Counted from the first letter of the stretch, positions 1-8,438 are shown. The stretch is DNA of 64,000 nucleotides from Candidatus Woesearchaeota archaeon (GCA_016181305.1 JACOZN010000013.1:1-64000); one strand, 5' to 3'. Numbers and translations are program-made. The notes: generated from the sequence alone by a model not told the origin.

Positions 1-99
1 CTTCGCTCCAGTCCCGAACTTGGTAACCCTTCTCTCAAAGAAGCCCTTAATGCCCTTTACGCTGATTTCATTAGAAATTGTTGTCTTTATCCTTCTCAT
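1..99 (-). CDS. DUF2080-type transposon-associated protein, N-terminal part
   Basis: The reverse strand from position 99 encodes 33 residues beginning MRRIKTTISNEISVKG and running off the window edge. The ISVKGIKGFFERRVTKFG stretch resembles the small archaeal DUF2080 family, found next to IS200/IS605-type transposases, as I remember it. It is basic and short in the family. No transposase is visible because the gene continues outside the window. Family assignment is from pattern memory only, so confidence is moderate. Confidence 0.6.
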   Translation of the reverse strand, partial: MRRIKTTISNEISVKGIKGFFERRVTKFGTGAK

Positions 100-144
100 G
101 GCAAAAACTCATTATTATCTTAATATATATAATATATATATTAA

Positions 145-156
145 CTATTTATAAAC
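145..156 (-). promoter_or_regulatory. TATA box of the DUF2080-type gene
   Basis: The reverse strand reads GTTTATAAATAG with a purine-rich stretch just upstream (BRE-like), about 45 nt before the ATG at 99. The 121-140 stretch between it and the gene is alternating AT and may be part of a transposon end or leader. Confidence 0.5.
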
Positions 157-222
157 TTTTCGGTTAAATTTGTGATTTTCCAGAATTTTCTCAAAAACAC
201 AACAACTAACAAAAATCAAAAA

Positions 223-273
223 ACGAGAGCGACTTTGGTCTGTAAGGGCTATAAAAGTAAACCGCTTTTGATG
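223..273 (-). repeat. Dispersed structured repeat, copy 1
   Basis: This 51-nt element is one of four related copies (others at 28578, 33249 and 46879). On the plus strand it reads ACGAGAGCG, a 5-nt arm ACTTT, a 17-nt loop, the arm AAAGT, a 4-nt bulge AAAC, then CGCT and TTTGATG. The 5-bp and 4-bp helices pair perfectly across the bulge. Read on the minus strand it ends in CTCGTTTTTT, a T tract. It lies 28 nt beyond the stop of the minus-strand surface-protein gene, so here it could sit in a 3' UTR. Function unknown. Confidence 0.7.
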
Positions 274-300
274 ATTAATAGAATTATACTAGTTTATATC

Positions 301-2331
301 TTATGGACTGATTAATTCCTGCTCAAAAACAGCATTCTGCCCCAGTGCGCCTTTCAGGAACAAGCTTCCTGTGCTGTTAACATAGGCAACAACCTGCTCA
401 TCCTTGTCCTGTATGATGAAAGAATTTGGCGTTGGCGCTAATAGCTCCTGATTTTCAAGCAGAGAGCCCTTAATCATCATGTTGCCTTCGGGGTTTGTAA
501 TGGCTAAATTCAAGCCGTTTGTGGAGTTCTGCACTATGAAGTCATTTTCGTCTGCAAACGGCTCAATGTTCGGTATCAGGACTCCTTTTATTTTCACATT
601 GCCAAGGCTGTCAAATACAGCCAGCTTATTGTTTGATGTGTCTCTTATCTCAAAGAAATTGACATCTGTTGGCTTTATTTCCCCGCTTATATTAATCATG
701 AATATGTTTGATACTGCAAAGCTTTCAGAGTCATTTGCAATTATGTAAGTGAACCTTGCTCCATTCACATTCCTGTCAGGCACTATTGTTGCTGTTTCAT
801 TCTCGAACAATATCGTTATGTTGTCAGCCTTGAAATAGCTGTAGGCCAAAATATCCCCGTCAGGGTCTGAAAAGTATTTGGACAGATTGATTGTTGCATT
901 TCCGTTTACTAAAATGTTGACGCCGCTGAAATTCTGCAGCAATACGGGAGGCTGGTTAACCACATCTGATATAACAGAATACTTAATCCTGTCAATCCTC
1001 AAAATGGCATTGTCTTCTATTTCAAATACAAGGCTGTAGGAGCTTTTGTTCAGGCCGGTTAAAGCGCATGTTTCCAGGCAAATGCCTGAAAACAAAGTTT
1101 CCTCTTCAAAGAACTTGGCGCTTAAATTGCCCCATTCAGAGTAGTATATTTCAGATTTTGGGTTGTCAATGCTTGTGTTTACATCATAGTAAAGCACTTG
1201 CGCAGAAACAATGTTGTTGTGGGCAGCGCCATCCTTGCCGAACGTTGAGTAATAGACATCATTCCAGTTGCTGCTGGTTGGCAAAAGGCTCACAAATGCG
1301 CAGCAGTCATTGTTGCCATTGCACAAAGTTGTCAGTTTGTCGTCCTCAAAGCTGTAAATTTCCCACCTTGTGCATAATCTGCTTTTGTCGGCATCCCAGC
1401 TAAACAAAGAGTCTTCAGCCGTCAAGTCAACAACACCATTAACGCTTTCCTCGCCGTTGTCATTAGCATCATAAACAGTGCCTGATTTATAGGCAAGATT
1501 TATCGCTATGGTTTTTGCAGTTATATTGGTCTGATTTGTTATGTTCGTTATAGTCTCATTAATTGTCGGCGTGATATTCAATGTTTGGTTTATCGTCTCG
1601 TTTATCGGTATTGTTATGTTTATCGTCTCGTTTGTCTGGTTTATAGCTGGAGTTTCATTTAAAGGCAGCGTTATATTCGCTGCAACACCTGTTTGCTCGG
1701 CAATCACTATCAAATTAACAACCTGGCTTTTGCTGTCAACTCCGTCAGAAGCTGTGAATATTATTGTTGTGTTGAATTCTGTACCCAGTATTGGGGTTAA
1801 TGTTGCAATCTCGTCTACTATAGCAGCTGCAATTCCGTCAGCATCAGAGGCAGAATAAACCATGGCGTCATTATCGTCGTCTATAAACTGCTGCGACAAG
1901 TTTATCTGGGTTGTTCCATTTATTATAAACTCATTTGCTCCAACCCATTTCGGCTTTTTGTTTTTGTCCTTCTTTTCCCCGTCAACGACAAAGCCCGTTA
2001 TCAAGTTTGACCCGTTTGCTGCTGCCTTGGTCTCATTCAGCATTGCGCTGTCAAATATCAAATGCCTGATGCCGTTGCTTTCCAAGTACACTCTTGCTTT
2101 GCCGTAGTTTGTAATGCTGCCGTCTATACTGGCTGATTTCAAGTCCCCGATATTGCCCAATTGCCAGGTATAATTGCCGCTCGACGTGACAACCAAATTC
2201 AAGTCTTCTGTGTAGCTGAATTCTTTTGTTACAAAGCCGGTTATAGTCGGGCCAAGATAATACAGCCCAATACTTACTATAATCAATATAGCCAAAAGCA
2301 TCAATAACCACTTTTTATTGTAGTCTGTCAA
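301..2331 (-). CDS. Membrane-anchored surface protein with cadherin/Ig-like repeats
   Basis: The 676-residue protein has one N-terminal membrane helix (about residues 8-28) and a long extracellular part. Two segments (about 140-210 and 470-560) carry the INLSQQFIDDDND and INLSKYFSDPDGD type motif of cadherin-like/Ig-like repeats. A linker at about 216-270 is packed with N-x-T/S sequons, so heavy N-glycosylation is likely. The C-terminus holds repeated short units of the form FxIxDxxxNxVAxxxxxGxxxxKG. The start is TTG at 2331, overlapping the TGA stop of the upstream HTH gene by 4 nt, which implies translational coupling. Likely a cell-surface or attachment protein; no enzymatic domain seen. 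Confidence 0.8.
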   Translation of the reverse strand: MTDYNKKWLLMLLAILIIVSIGLYYLGPTITGFVTKEFSYTEDLNLVVTSSGNYTWQLGNIGDLKSASIDGSITNYGKARVYLESNGIRHLIFDSAMLNETKAAANGSNLITGFVVDGEKKDKNKKPKWVGANEFIINGTTQINLSQQFIDDDNDAMVYSASDADGIAAAIVDEIATLTPILGTEFNTTIIFTASDGVDSKSQVVNLIVIAEQTGVAANITLPLNETPAINQTNETINITIPINETINQTLNITPTINETITNITNQTNITAKTIAINLAYKSGTVYDANDNGEESVNGVVDLTAEDSLFSWDADKSRLCTRWEIYSFEDDKLTTLCNGNNDCCAFVSLLPTSSNWNDVYYSTFGKDGAAHNNIVSAQVLYYDVNTSIDNPKSEIYYSEWGNLSAKFFEEETLFSGICLETCALTGLNKSSYSLVFEIEDNAILRIDRIKYSVISDVVNQPPVLLQNFSGVNILVNGNATINLSKYFSDPDGDILAYSYFKADNITILFENETATIVPDRNVNGARFTYIIANDSESFAVSNIFMINISGEIKPTDVNFFEIRDTSNNKLAVFDSLGNVKIKGVLIPNIEPFADENDFIVQNSTNGLNLAITNPEGNMMIKGSLLENQELLAPTPNSFIIQDKDEQVVAYVNSTGSLFLKGALGQNAVFEQELISP

Positions 2332-2849
2332 TGTTTCATTCCTCTCTTCATTTTTACCCTGTCATACACCGTCCATATAGTCCTATCATCAAGGCGCAGC
2401 ATTAATGCAACTTCATGGTTTGAATAGCCTAAATCCTTGATAAACCCGACAAGGCTTTCCAGAGTTGAAAATTTCCTGCCTGCGAAAACAGAGACCGGAA
2501 TAAAAATTTCATTTGAAATCGAGCCAAAAGTAGACGGCATTTTCCTTGCAGCATTGTGGTATGTTGCCCAGATTGTCTTGCTGCTCCTGTTGAGCAGCCT
2601 TGCAATTTTTGCAAGCCTGAGCTTTTGAGCCTCTTTCAGATACTTGACAATGGCTTCAAGGGAGCTTAAGGCATCGTTGCCAAAAATCCCGATAGGAATT
2701 GCCACTTCTTTTTTTCCAAGGATTTCCTGCTCGGTAATCTCGTGCAGGCTTTTCAACTCATCAATAAAATAAGAAACCAGCTGAAGCTTGTGCTCTTTTG
2801 AAAGCCCGTTAAACCTGGAAATAATCTTAGCAGATTCACTCTCCATCAT
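2328..2849 (-). CDS. Twin-HTH DNA-binding protein, probable regulator of the surface gene
   Basis: The 173-residue soluble protein contains two copies of one unit: a strand IPIGIF or IPVSVF, then LSSLEAIVKYLK or FSTLESLVGFIK, then a helix-turn-helix ending NRSSKTIWATYHNA or RLDDRTIWTVYDRV (near residues 100 and 160). The repeated sigma-like HTH suggests binding to two half-sites or two turns of DNA. It is co-transcribed with, and overlaps, the downstream surface-protein gene. Its own upstream region carries an array of palindromes, so autoregulation is likely. No catalytic motif is seen. Confidence 0.75.
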   Translation of the reverse strand: MMESESAKIISRFNGLSKEHKLQLVSYFIDELKSLHEITEQEILGKKEVAIPIGIFGNDALSSLEAIVKYLKEAQKLRLAKIARLLNRSSKTIWATYHNAARKMPSTFGSISNEIFIPVSVFAGRKFSTLESLVGFIKDLGYSNHEVALMLRLDDRTIWTVYDRVKMKRGMKH

Positions 2850-2867
2850 TTTTAAGCTCCAATCTAT

Positions 2868-3079
2868 CTTATTATATAAGAATTTATATATAAATCTTTC
2901 TTTTAAGTTAATAAAAACTTGTTATGTAGGAATTTTATCCTATTTTATAGGTTTAAGCTTTCTTATAATTTTAGTATTTTTTCTTATTATATAAGATTAA
3001 TTTCTTATTATATAAGTAATATTCTTATTATATAAGTATATACTTCCTATTAAATAAGTAAAATATCCTATTATATAAG
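2868..3079. promoter_or_regulatory. Array of seven 13-bp palindromes, probable operator
   Basis: Sites of the form CTTATTATATAAG (arms CTTAT and ATAAG around a 3-nt centre) start at 2868, 2983, 3004 and 3024. Variants start at 2939 (CCTATTTTATAGG, both arms changed in step), 3046 (CCTATTAAATAAG) and 3067 (CCTATTATATAAG). The last five are spaced 21, 20, 22 and 21 bp, that is two helical turns. A degenerate site at 2962 fits the same phase. The array fills the space between the divergent twin-HTH and protease genes. The twin-HTH protein is the obvious candidate ligand, by inference. Confidence 0.75.
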
Positions 3080-3144
3080 ATAAAAAACTGATTGTTGAGC
3101 ATAAAAACATAGTTTATTAAACATTATAATTTCCAGATCTGAAA

Positions 3145-4059
3145 ATGAAGCACACAATTCAGGTAACCCTTGCCTTGGTTTTATTTTTCTTTCTGGCGCA
3201 GTTTACAGGGCTTCTCATAGTCAATGAATACATTGACCATAAAAAAACAACCGAGGCAAAAGCCATAGTAATGAAGCCGCTGCCATACGGCCTGGAAAGG
3301 CCTGAAGTCAAAAACCAGTCGACATCATTCTTGTACATAATAACAGCGATACTCATTGGAACAGGAATTATGCTGATTATTGCCAAGGCAAACATAACCA
3401 TAATATGGAAACTGATGTTTTTCGTTGCTGTTTCTGTCACATTATCGGTTGCGTTTGCGGCTTTCCTGAACGTCTATATTGCAGGCATTCTTGCAGTTGC
3501 AATATCAATTTTTAGGCTGTACAAGCCGAATATTGTAATCCACAATCTTTCTGAGATATTTATTTACGGCGGCATAGCTGCAATCATGGTAAACATCTTC
3601 AATTTGTTTGCGGCATTCATGCTCCTGATATTGATATCAATCTATGACTACATATCGGTTTTCAAGACAAAGCACATGATAAAGCTTGCAAAGTTCCAGA
3701 GCAAAGCAAGGGTTTTTGCCGGATTGTTTATTCCTTATGGCAAAGAAAAACCGGCTGGCAAAGAAATCTTGGGACGCGAGCCTGTTAAAGCGCAAAAATC
3801 TATGCCAAAAAGCTCTGTCGCTGTCCTCGGCGGAGGCGATATCGGCTTTACGCTGATTTTTGCAGGTGTTGTGATGAAGAGCCTGATGCTCAAAGAAACA
3901 ATACTGGCAGGATTCCTAAAGACATTGATAATACCAATTTTTGTAAGCATTGCTTTGCTGATTCTGCTTATTAAAGGGAAGGAAAACAAGTTTTATCCTG
4001 CAATGCCTGTGCTAAGCCTTGGATGCTTTTTGGGTTATCTGGCTGTTTTGGCTGTTTGA
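3145..4059 (+). CDS. Presenilin/signal-peptide-peptidase-like intramembrane aspartyl protease
   Basis: The 304-residue polytopic membrane protein carries the three hallmarks of the A22/presenilin family: YD at 167-168 in SIYDYI, GGGD at 229-232 in LGGGDIGF, and the PAL-like PAMP at 285-288 near the C-terminus. The two aspartates (168 and 232) would be the catalytic pair cleaving peptide bonds within the membrane. A hydrophilic loop (about 182-225) separates the catalytic helices as in archaeal homologues. It is divergent from the HTH regulator across the operator array. It may process membrane-anchored proteins; the substrate is unknown. Confidence 0.88.
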   Translation: MKHTIQVTLALVLFFFLAQFTGLLIVNEYIDHKKTTEAKAIVMKPLPYGLERPEVKNQSTSFLYIITAILIGTGIMLIIAKANITIIWKLMFFVAVSVTLSVAFAAFLNVYIAGILAVAISIFRLYKPNIVIHNLSEIFIYGGIAAIMVNIFNLFAAFMLLILISIYDYISVFKTKHMIKLAKFQSKARVFAGLFIPYGKEKPAGKEILGREPVKAQKSMPKSSVAVLGGGDIGFTLIFAGVVMKSLMLKETILAGFLKTLIIPIFVSIALLILLIKGKENKFYPAMPVLSLGCFLGYLAVLAV

Positions 4060-4098
4060 GATGGCAATATTTAAAACCTGCCGCATATTCTACACCAT

Positions 4099-4370
4099 GG
4101 GAGGACTCTGCCGGGAAGCTAGCACTCTCCTGTCAGCGCAAATGTGCTTCAGGCGCGGTGAAGCTTTGGGAGCAGCCAAAGTTGTTGCAACTTAGTCTTG
4201 CTGCTGGCGTCGAAGCTCTGCCTTGTAGGACTTGTGCTTTTGAAAATCCGTAAGGTTCGGAAGAAAGCAGCGGTAATCTTGGGCATTGGTGCTTATGAGC
4301 CACAGAGTGGAGCTTGGAGCAAGGCAGCTAACTGCAATGGCTTTTGCCCATTTCTGAGCATGTCCTCCTA
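4099..4370 (+). ncRNA. Signal recognition particle RNA (archaeal 7S RNA)
   Basis: The ends pair (GGAGGAC at 4100-4106 with GTCCTCC at 4362-4368), as in the closed archaeal SRP RNA. The helix 8 signature GGTTCGGAAGAAAGCAGCGG lies at about 4254-4273, with the GGAA tetraloop and the AGCAGC internal-loop side that binds SRP54. A TATA box (AATATTTAAAA, 4066-4076) sits about 26 nt before the predicted start. The length of about 270 nt is slightly short for the class. It partners SRP54/SRP19 in co-translational targeting; exact ends are uncertain by a few bases. Confidence 0.9.
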
Positions 4371-4407
4371 TCTTATTTTAATTTAAAAGAGATGTGCTAA
4401 AATTGAT

Positions 4408-4686
4408 ATGATATTTATGAAAATGGTTTATGCAAGGCTATGGTTTAAAAAATACATAAAACACAACCATGCTAAATTTGATGACAAAACATTCAATCAC
4501 AAATTAAATTTGGCTATTGTAAATCTTTCGCATAGAGTCTATAAATCTCATGGACTTAGAGGTCATAATGGAAGGCAAAGGATAAGGAAATTACTCTGGA
4601 ATTATAGCAATATGGAATTAAAAAAATATCGTCCATCTATTATTAACAAAATAGTAAGTTATCTGAAGAGAGTTATTGGATTTTAG
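4408..4686 (+). CDS. Small basic hypothetical protein
   Basis: A 92-residue ORF begins MIFMKMVYARLWFKKY and is rich in Lys, Arg and His (SHGLRGHNGRQRIRKLLW in the middle). I do not recognise a family. It is AT-rich and lies in the short gap between the SRP RNA and the HDAC-like gene, in the same direction. No clear TATA box or ribosome binding site is visible, so it may be a real small basic protein or chance. Confidence 0.4.
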   Translation: MIFMKMVYARLWFKKYIKHNHAKFDDKTFNHKLNLAIVNLSHRVYKSHGLRGHNGRQRIRKLLWNYSNMELKKYRPSIINKIVSYLKRVIGF

Positions 4687-4715
4687 AAAGCGTGACTACA
4701 TTAACCTCAAATAAA

Positions 4716-5681
4716 ATGCAGCTCATCTACAATAAAATCTTCCTTGAGCATAAGGCAGAAATCCATCCTGAATGTCCTGAAAGGCTGCTTGCTTTTGGTA
4801 ATTTAGAGGAATCAGAAATTGAGAATGGAGAAAAATACCTGCAATTAATATACGATAAAAATTATATCGAAAAAATAAAAAATGCTTCTAAACAAGGATT
4901 AAACCTTGACGCTGACACTTACACAAACAGCAAAAGCTACGAGGTTGCCTGCTATGCGGCAGGGGCTGCAATAAAAGCGGCAAAAGAGAGCAATTTTGCA
5001 TTGATAAGGCCGCCAGGGCACCATGCGACTGCAGGCAAGGCAATGGGATTCTGCCTTTTCAACAATATTGCGATTGCGTGCAAGTGGCTTAATGAAAGGG
5101 GCAAAAAGGTTTTGGTTGTGGATTTTGACGGGCATCACGGGAACGGTACGCAGGAAATTTTTTACAAAACTGATAAAGTGCTGTACTTATCAACTCACCA
5201 GTATCCAGCATACCCCGGAACCGGCTGGATTAATGAAATCGGAGAGGGAAAAGGAAGGTATTTCACAATAAACATTCCAATGCCGTCTTACACAAGCGAT
5301 GACATTCTTATCGATACTTTAACAAAAATAATACCAGTTATTAAAGAGCAATACAAGCCCGATGTAGCGGCTGTCTCTGCAGGATTTGACGGGCACAAGG
5401 ATGATCCGCTGCTACAACTTAATCTGACTGTTAATTCGTATTATGAGGCTGGTAAACTGCTATCAAGCAGCTTCAAAAATGTCTTTGCATGCCTCGAAGG
5501 CGGCTATAATATTGAGGCTCTGCCCCATTGCGTATCTGCTTTTTTACGGGGCATCAATAACCAGAAGATGAACCTTAAATTTAGGGAATCTGCGACTGCA
5601 TCAGCAGCCAATGTCCAGCGTGAATTTGATTCCAGAATTAAGAGCTTAAAACCGAGTCATGACGGATTTTGGGATTTCTGA
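4716..5681 (+). CDS. Histone deacetylase / acetylpolyamine amidohydrolase family protein
   Basis: Zinc hydrolase of the arginase/HDAC fold. Visible motifs: RPPGHHA (HH at 102-103, general base pair), DFDGHHGNGTQ with zinc ligands D138 and H140, SAGFDGH with ligand D225, and the late GGYN glycine motif. The 321-residue length fits the single-domain family. I start at ATG 4716 (MQLIYNKIF) because the homologous domain begins there; an in-frame GTG at 4692 adds eight residues. It probably deacetylates a protein or small amine such as a polyamine; the substrate cannot be read from the sequence. Confidence 0.88.
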   Translation: MQLIYNKIFLEHKAEIHPECPERLLAFGNLEESEIENGEKYLQLIYDKNYIEKIKNASKQGLNLDADTYTNSKSYEVACYAAGAAIKAAKESNFALIRPPGHHATAGKAMGFCLFNNIAIACKWLNERGKKVLVVDFDGHHGNGTQEIFYKTDKVLYLSTHQYPAYPGTGWINEIGEGKGRYFTINIPMPSYTSDDILIDTLTKIIPVIKEQYKPDVAAVSAGFDGHKDDPLLQLNLTVNSYYEAGKLLSSSFKNVFACLEGGYNIEALPHCVSAFLRGINNQKMNLKFRESATASAANVQREFDSRIKSLKPSHDGFWDF

Positions 5682-6638
5682 CTATTTAAAATGGTCAAAC
5701 CCGCTTTTTAACCTGAATTCTTTATTGTTTTTAACCAATTTAATCCCGTACTTTTTATCAACGATCTTCCCGATAACCTTAACATCATATTTTTTAAGCT
5801 GCTTTAATTTTGATTTATCCGCAGTAAAAACCAGTTCAAAATCCTCCCCCCCGTAAAGGGCAAAATCAAGCGGATTTTTGTTCAGCTTTTTGGCGTCATT
5901 TATTGTGTTTTTTGACATTGGGATTTTGTCGGCATAAATGACTGCGCCGACTTTTGATTCATGGCAAATATGCCCTATTTCAGATGCAATGCCATCGCTT
6001 ATGTCAATCATCGAGTTGATTCCGATTTTGGCCAATTTCCTTGCCAAATCCAATCTTGCACACGGTTCAAGATGTTTTTTTATTGATTTTCCTTTTTTAT
6101 TATTTTTTAATAATTCCAATCCAACAGCGGATTTCCCGGCATCGCCGCTGCAAAAAACCAAGTCGCTGATTCTTGCGCCGCTCCTTAATGCCAAATACTT
6201 GTTTTCGACAAAGCCCGCCAAAAAAATGCCTACCACCACCTTACTCGATTGCGATAAATCCCCCCCGACAACGCTTATTTTGTATTTTCCAGATTTTTTG
6301 TTGATTCCCCTGTATAGCCTGTCAACAAAATCCACTTCAGTATTTTTGGGCAGGGCCAATGAAACAAGGGCGTACTTCGGCAAACCGCCCATGGAAGCGA
6401 TGTCGCTCACATTCTGCTCAATTGCCCTTGCCCCAATCTGCTCCGGGGTTGAATGTTTCAAGGAAAAGTGAACATCCTGCACAAGCATGTCAGTCTTCAA
6501 GAGCAGATATTTTTTGCCGTATTTTAAAACAGCAGAATCGTCTCCTATTCCCAGTATGACATCTTTAGAGAATAATCTTACATTTTTTTTAATCCTCTCA
6601 ATAAGCCCGAATTCACCCCCAATGCCTTTGATTTTCAT
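5682..6638 (-). CDS. thiL: Thiamine-monophosphate kinase
   Basis: ThiL phosphorylates thiamine monophosphate to thiamine diphosphate with ATP. The 318-residue protein shows the N-terminal GEFGLIERI segment, the GIGDDSAVL metal/ATP motif, KTDMLVQDVHF, the NVSDIASMGG motif, VVGGDLS, and the later DISDGIASEI and GGEDFELVF motifs, all typical of the PurM-like family. A TATA-like TTTATATAAT lies just upstream of the ATG. ThDP is also the cofactor of Dxs, encoded in this window. It is convergent with the HDAC-like gene with no gap. Confidence 0.93.
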   Translation of the reverse strand: MKIKGIGGEFGLIERIKKNVRLFSKDVILGIGDDSAVLKYGKKYLLLKTDMLVQDVHFSLKHSTPEQIGARAIEQNVSDIASMGGLPKYALVSLALPKNTEVDFVDRLYRGINKKSGKYKISVVGGDLSQSSKVVVGIFLAGFVENKYLALRSGARISDLVFCSGDAGKSAVGLELLKNNKKGKSIKKHLEPCARLDLARKLAKIGINSMIDISDGIASEIGHICHESKVGAVIYADKIPMSKNTINDAKKLNKNPLDFALYGGEDFELVFTADKSKLKQLKKYDVKVIGKIVDKKYGIKLVKNNKEFRLKSGFDHFK

Positions 6639-6659
6639 ATTCTTTAAATTATATAAACT

Positions 6660-7556
6660 TCAAATAAAAGTCAGCCATTTAAAGTACTTCTTGTCTTTTC
6701 CTCTTACAATATCCATGTATTTGTTTTTTATCCTTAAAGTAACCTCGCCTGCCTTGCCGTCCCAGATTTTTTTATTGTTAACCTCAACAACAGGCGCTAC
6801 CTCTGTTGCAGTCCCGCAAAAGAACACTTCGTCGGCATTTTCCACTTCGTTTAGCCTGACTTTTCTTTCATAAGCCCCGATGCCCATATCTTTGCTTATC
6901 TCAAGTATGGAATTTCTTGTTATCCCGTGCAATGCGCTCCTGCTGTTTGGGGTTATCAAGCAGCCGTTTTTGACAATGAATATGTTTTCAGCAGGGCCTT
7001 CTGCCACATAGCCTTTTTCATCCAGCATCAGAGCCTCGTCATAGCCCTTTTTCCTCGCCTCGTACATAGCAAGAATTGAATTTGCATAGTTGCCTCCTAT
7101 TTTTGTACCAAAAACAGCTGATTTTTCGGAATGCCTTCTGAAATTTGAAGCTATAATCCTTAAGTCCTTTGAGTAATAATGCTCCCATGGAATTGCCACA
7201 AGCGCCACATCAGTCGGTACACCTTTCGGGAAAATGCCAATTGGGCCGTAGCCATAGTAAGCCAGTGGCCTAATGTAGCCATTGCCTATATTATTTCTCC
7301 TGACAAGCTCTTTTACTGCTTTTTTTATCTGCTTTTTTGTAAAACCCAGCTTCATGCTCAGAGCATCAGCAGAATTAAAAAACCTGTTAATGTGATCGTC
7401 AAGCCTGAACATAGCCGTGCCTTTTCCTGCTTTGTAAGAATGAATCCCCTCAAATATAGAGCTTCCATAGTGCAGCGCATGGGTTAGAATATGCACCTTT
7501 GCATCCTGCCATTTCACAAATTTCCCGCCCATCCAGGCGAATCTGGCTTTGCTCAT
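6660..7556 (-). CDS. ilvE: Branched-chain amino acid aminotransferase
   Basis: PLP fold-type IV aminotransferase that interconverts Leu, Ile, Val and their 2-oxo acids. The 298-residue protein shows HALHYGSSIFEGI near the N-terminus, the Schiff-base lysine K152 in GTKIGGNYANS, and EGPAENIF at 186-193 for phosphate binding. I start at the ATG at 7556, which overlaps the nadK stop in an ATGA arrangement; an in-frame GTG at 7562 is less likely. The pair nadK-ilvE forms a small operon. Related D-amino acid aminotransferases are excluded mainly by overall similarity. Confidence 0.88.
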   Translation of the reverse strand: MSKARFAWMGGKFVKWQDAKVHILTHALHYGSSIFEGIHSYKAGKGTAMFRLDDHINRFFNSADALSMKLGFTKKQIKKAVKELVRRNNIGNGYIRPLAYYGYGPIGIFPKGVPTDVALVAIPWEHYYSKDLRIIASNFRRHSEKSAVFGTKIGGNYANSILAMYEARKKGYDEALMLDEKGYVAEGPAENIFIVKNGCLITPNSRSALHGITRNSILEISKDMGIGAYERKVRLNEVENADEVFFCGTATEVAPVVEVNNKKIWDGKAGEVTLRIKNKYMDIVRGKDKKYFKWLTFI

Positions 7557-8341
7557 TCCCACACCGCGCTAAGATGCCTGCTGGACAGCCTTACAGAAAC
7601 CCTGCTTCCGCTCTTAAGGAAGTGCTCTCTGCCTACAGAGTCCGCAACAAGTATGCCGTCAAGCATCTCTGAAACTGCATCAACTTTTTGGGCTTTGCCC
7701 AGCACCCCATATTTCAGCCTGTAATTCTTGAAAACCTTTCCTTCATAAGGCTCCCTCACAACAAACTGGTATTTTTTTGAGCTCAACGGCAGTGTTTTGC
7801 CGCAGCAGGACTTTGCCCATGCGTAGCTTCCTGTCGGGGTTGCCACCAGAATGCCGCTGCTTTTCTGCCTTTCTTTCCTTTTGCCTATTTTGATGACGTA
7901 TTTAGCGGCATGATAGGATTTCCTTGCCCCTATAAAAAATTCATTCAGCGCAAGGCTGTCAATTTTTTTGCCGTTTATGCAAGCCTCGAGCCTTGGCAAT
8001 TTCCTGACATTAGCTGTGCCATTCATGATTTTTTTCAGCTTTTCTGCAAAATTGCTTTTGTCGGCTTTCATGAAAAACCCCTCCTTGTTTTTTACGTCGG
8101 CGTTCACTCCGAGCAAAACCTGCCTGCCGATAAAATGAGCAGCCCTCAGGAAAGTCCCGTCGCCTCCGACAGCAATAACCAACTCAATACCTTCAAGCTT
8201 ATTTTTGCCTAACTTGTCCCTGTTTGCAAGCCTGTAGTTAATTTTATGCTTTTTTAATATATCTTTTACCTTGCCCAAAGTTGATTTCTGCTCTTTTGTT
8301 GATGGCGGCGTGTAGATTATAATGGTATTGCTTATTTTCAT
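7553..8341 (-). CDS. nadK: NAD kinase
   Basis: Makes NADP from NAD and ATP or polyphosphate. The 262-residue protein has the GGDGT motif at 59-63, the LALNEFFIG (NE) motif near residue 130 and the glycine-rich GILVATPTGS motif. The start is decided by the promoter: TATA element GCATATAAATG lies at about 8362-8373, so transcription would begin next to the ATG at 8341. An upstream in-frame ATG at 8365 sits inside that TATA box. The mRNA is therefore probably leaderless. It overlaps ilvE by 4 nt. Confidence 0.9.
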   Translation of the reverse strand: MKISNTIIIYTPPSTKEQKSTLGKVKDILKKHKINYRLANRDKLGKNKLEGIELVIAVGGDGTFLRAAHFIGRQVLLGVNADVKNKEGFFMKADKSNFAEKLKKIMNGTANVRKLPRLEACINGKKIDSLALNEFFIGARKSYHAAKYVIKIGKRKERQKSSGILVATPTGSYAWAKSCCGKTLPLSSKKYQFVVREPYEGKVFKNYRLKYGVLGKAQKVDAVSEMLDGILVADSVGREHFLKSGSRVSVRLSSRHLSAVWE

Positions 8342-8361
8342 AGCGTTTATTAAATTAAATA

Positions 8362-8373
8362 TCATTTATATGC
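8362..8373 (-). promoter_or_regulatory. TATA box of nadK-ilvE
   Basis: The minus strand reads GCATATAAATG about 25 nt before the nadK ATG at 8341. This is the usual archaeal TATA-to-start distance for a leaderless transcript. Confidence 0.55.
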
Positions 8374-8438
8374 TTTATTGTTTTTTAGTGAAAGACACAA
8401 TATTCAGGACAGTATAGATGTCAACTAGAATAATTGCC

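Noticed and set aside
223-273. Box C/D small RNA for the dispersed repeat.
   Set aside because: Only partial TGATGA-like words appear and there is no consistent D box or guide pairing; the stem-bulge-stem design is conserved instead.
2868-3079. Possible CRISPR array or replication-origin iterons from the repeated 13-mers.
   Set aside because: The units are palindromic, only 13 bp and phased at two DNA turns, with short AT spacers of similar sequence. No Orc1/Cdc6 gene or cas gene is near. A regulator operator fits better.
4023-4386. Short plus-strand frames across 4023-4386.
   Set aside because: This stretch is the SRP RNA, with its helix 8 signature and paired ends; the frames are incidental.
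8342-8365. Upstream start for nadK at ATG 8365.
   Set aside because: It lies in the TATA element, so the transcript would begin after it. ATG 8341 is preferred.
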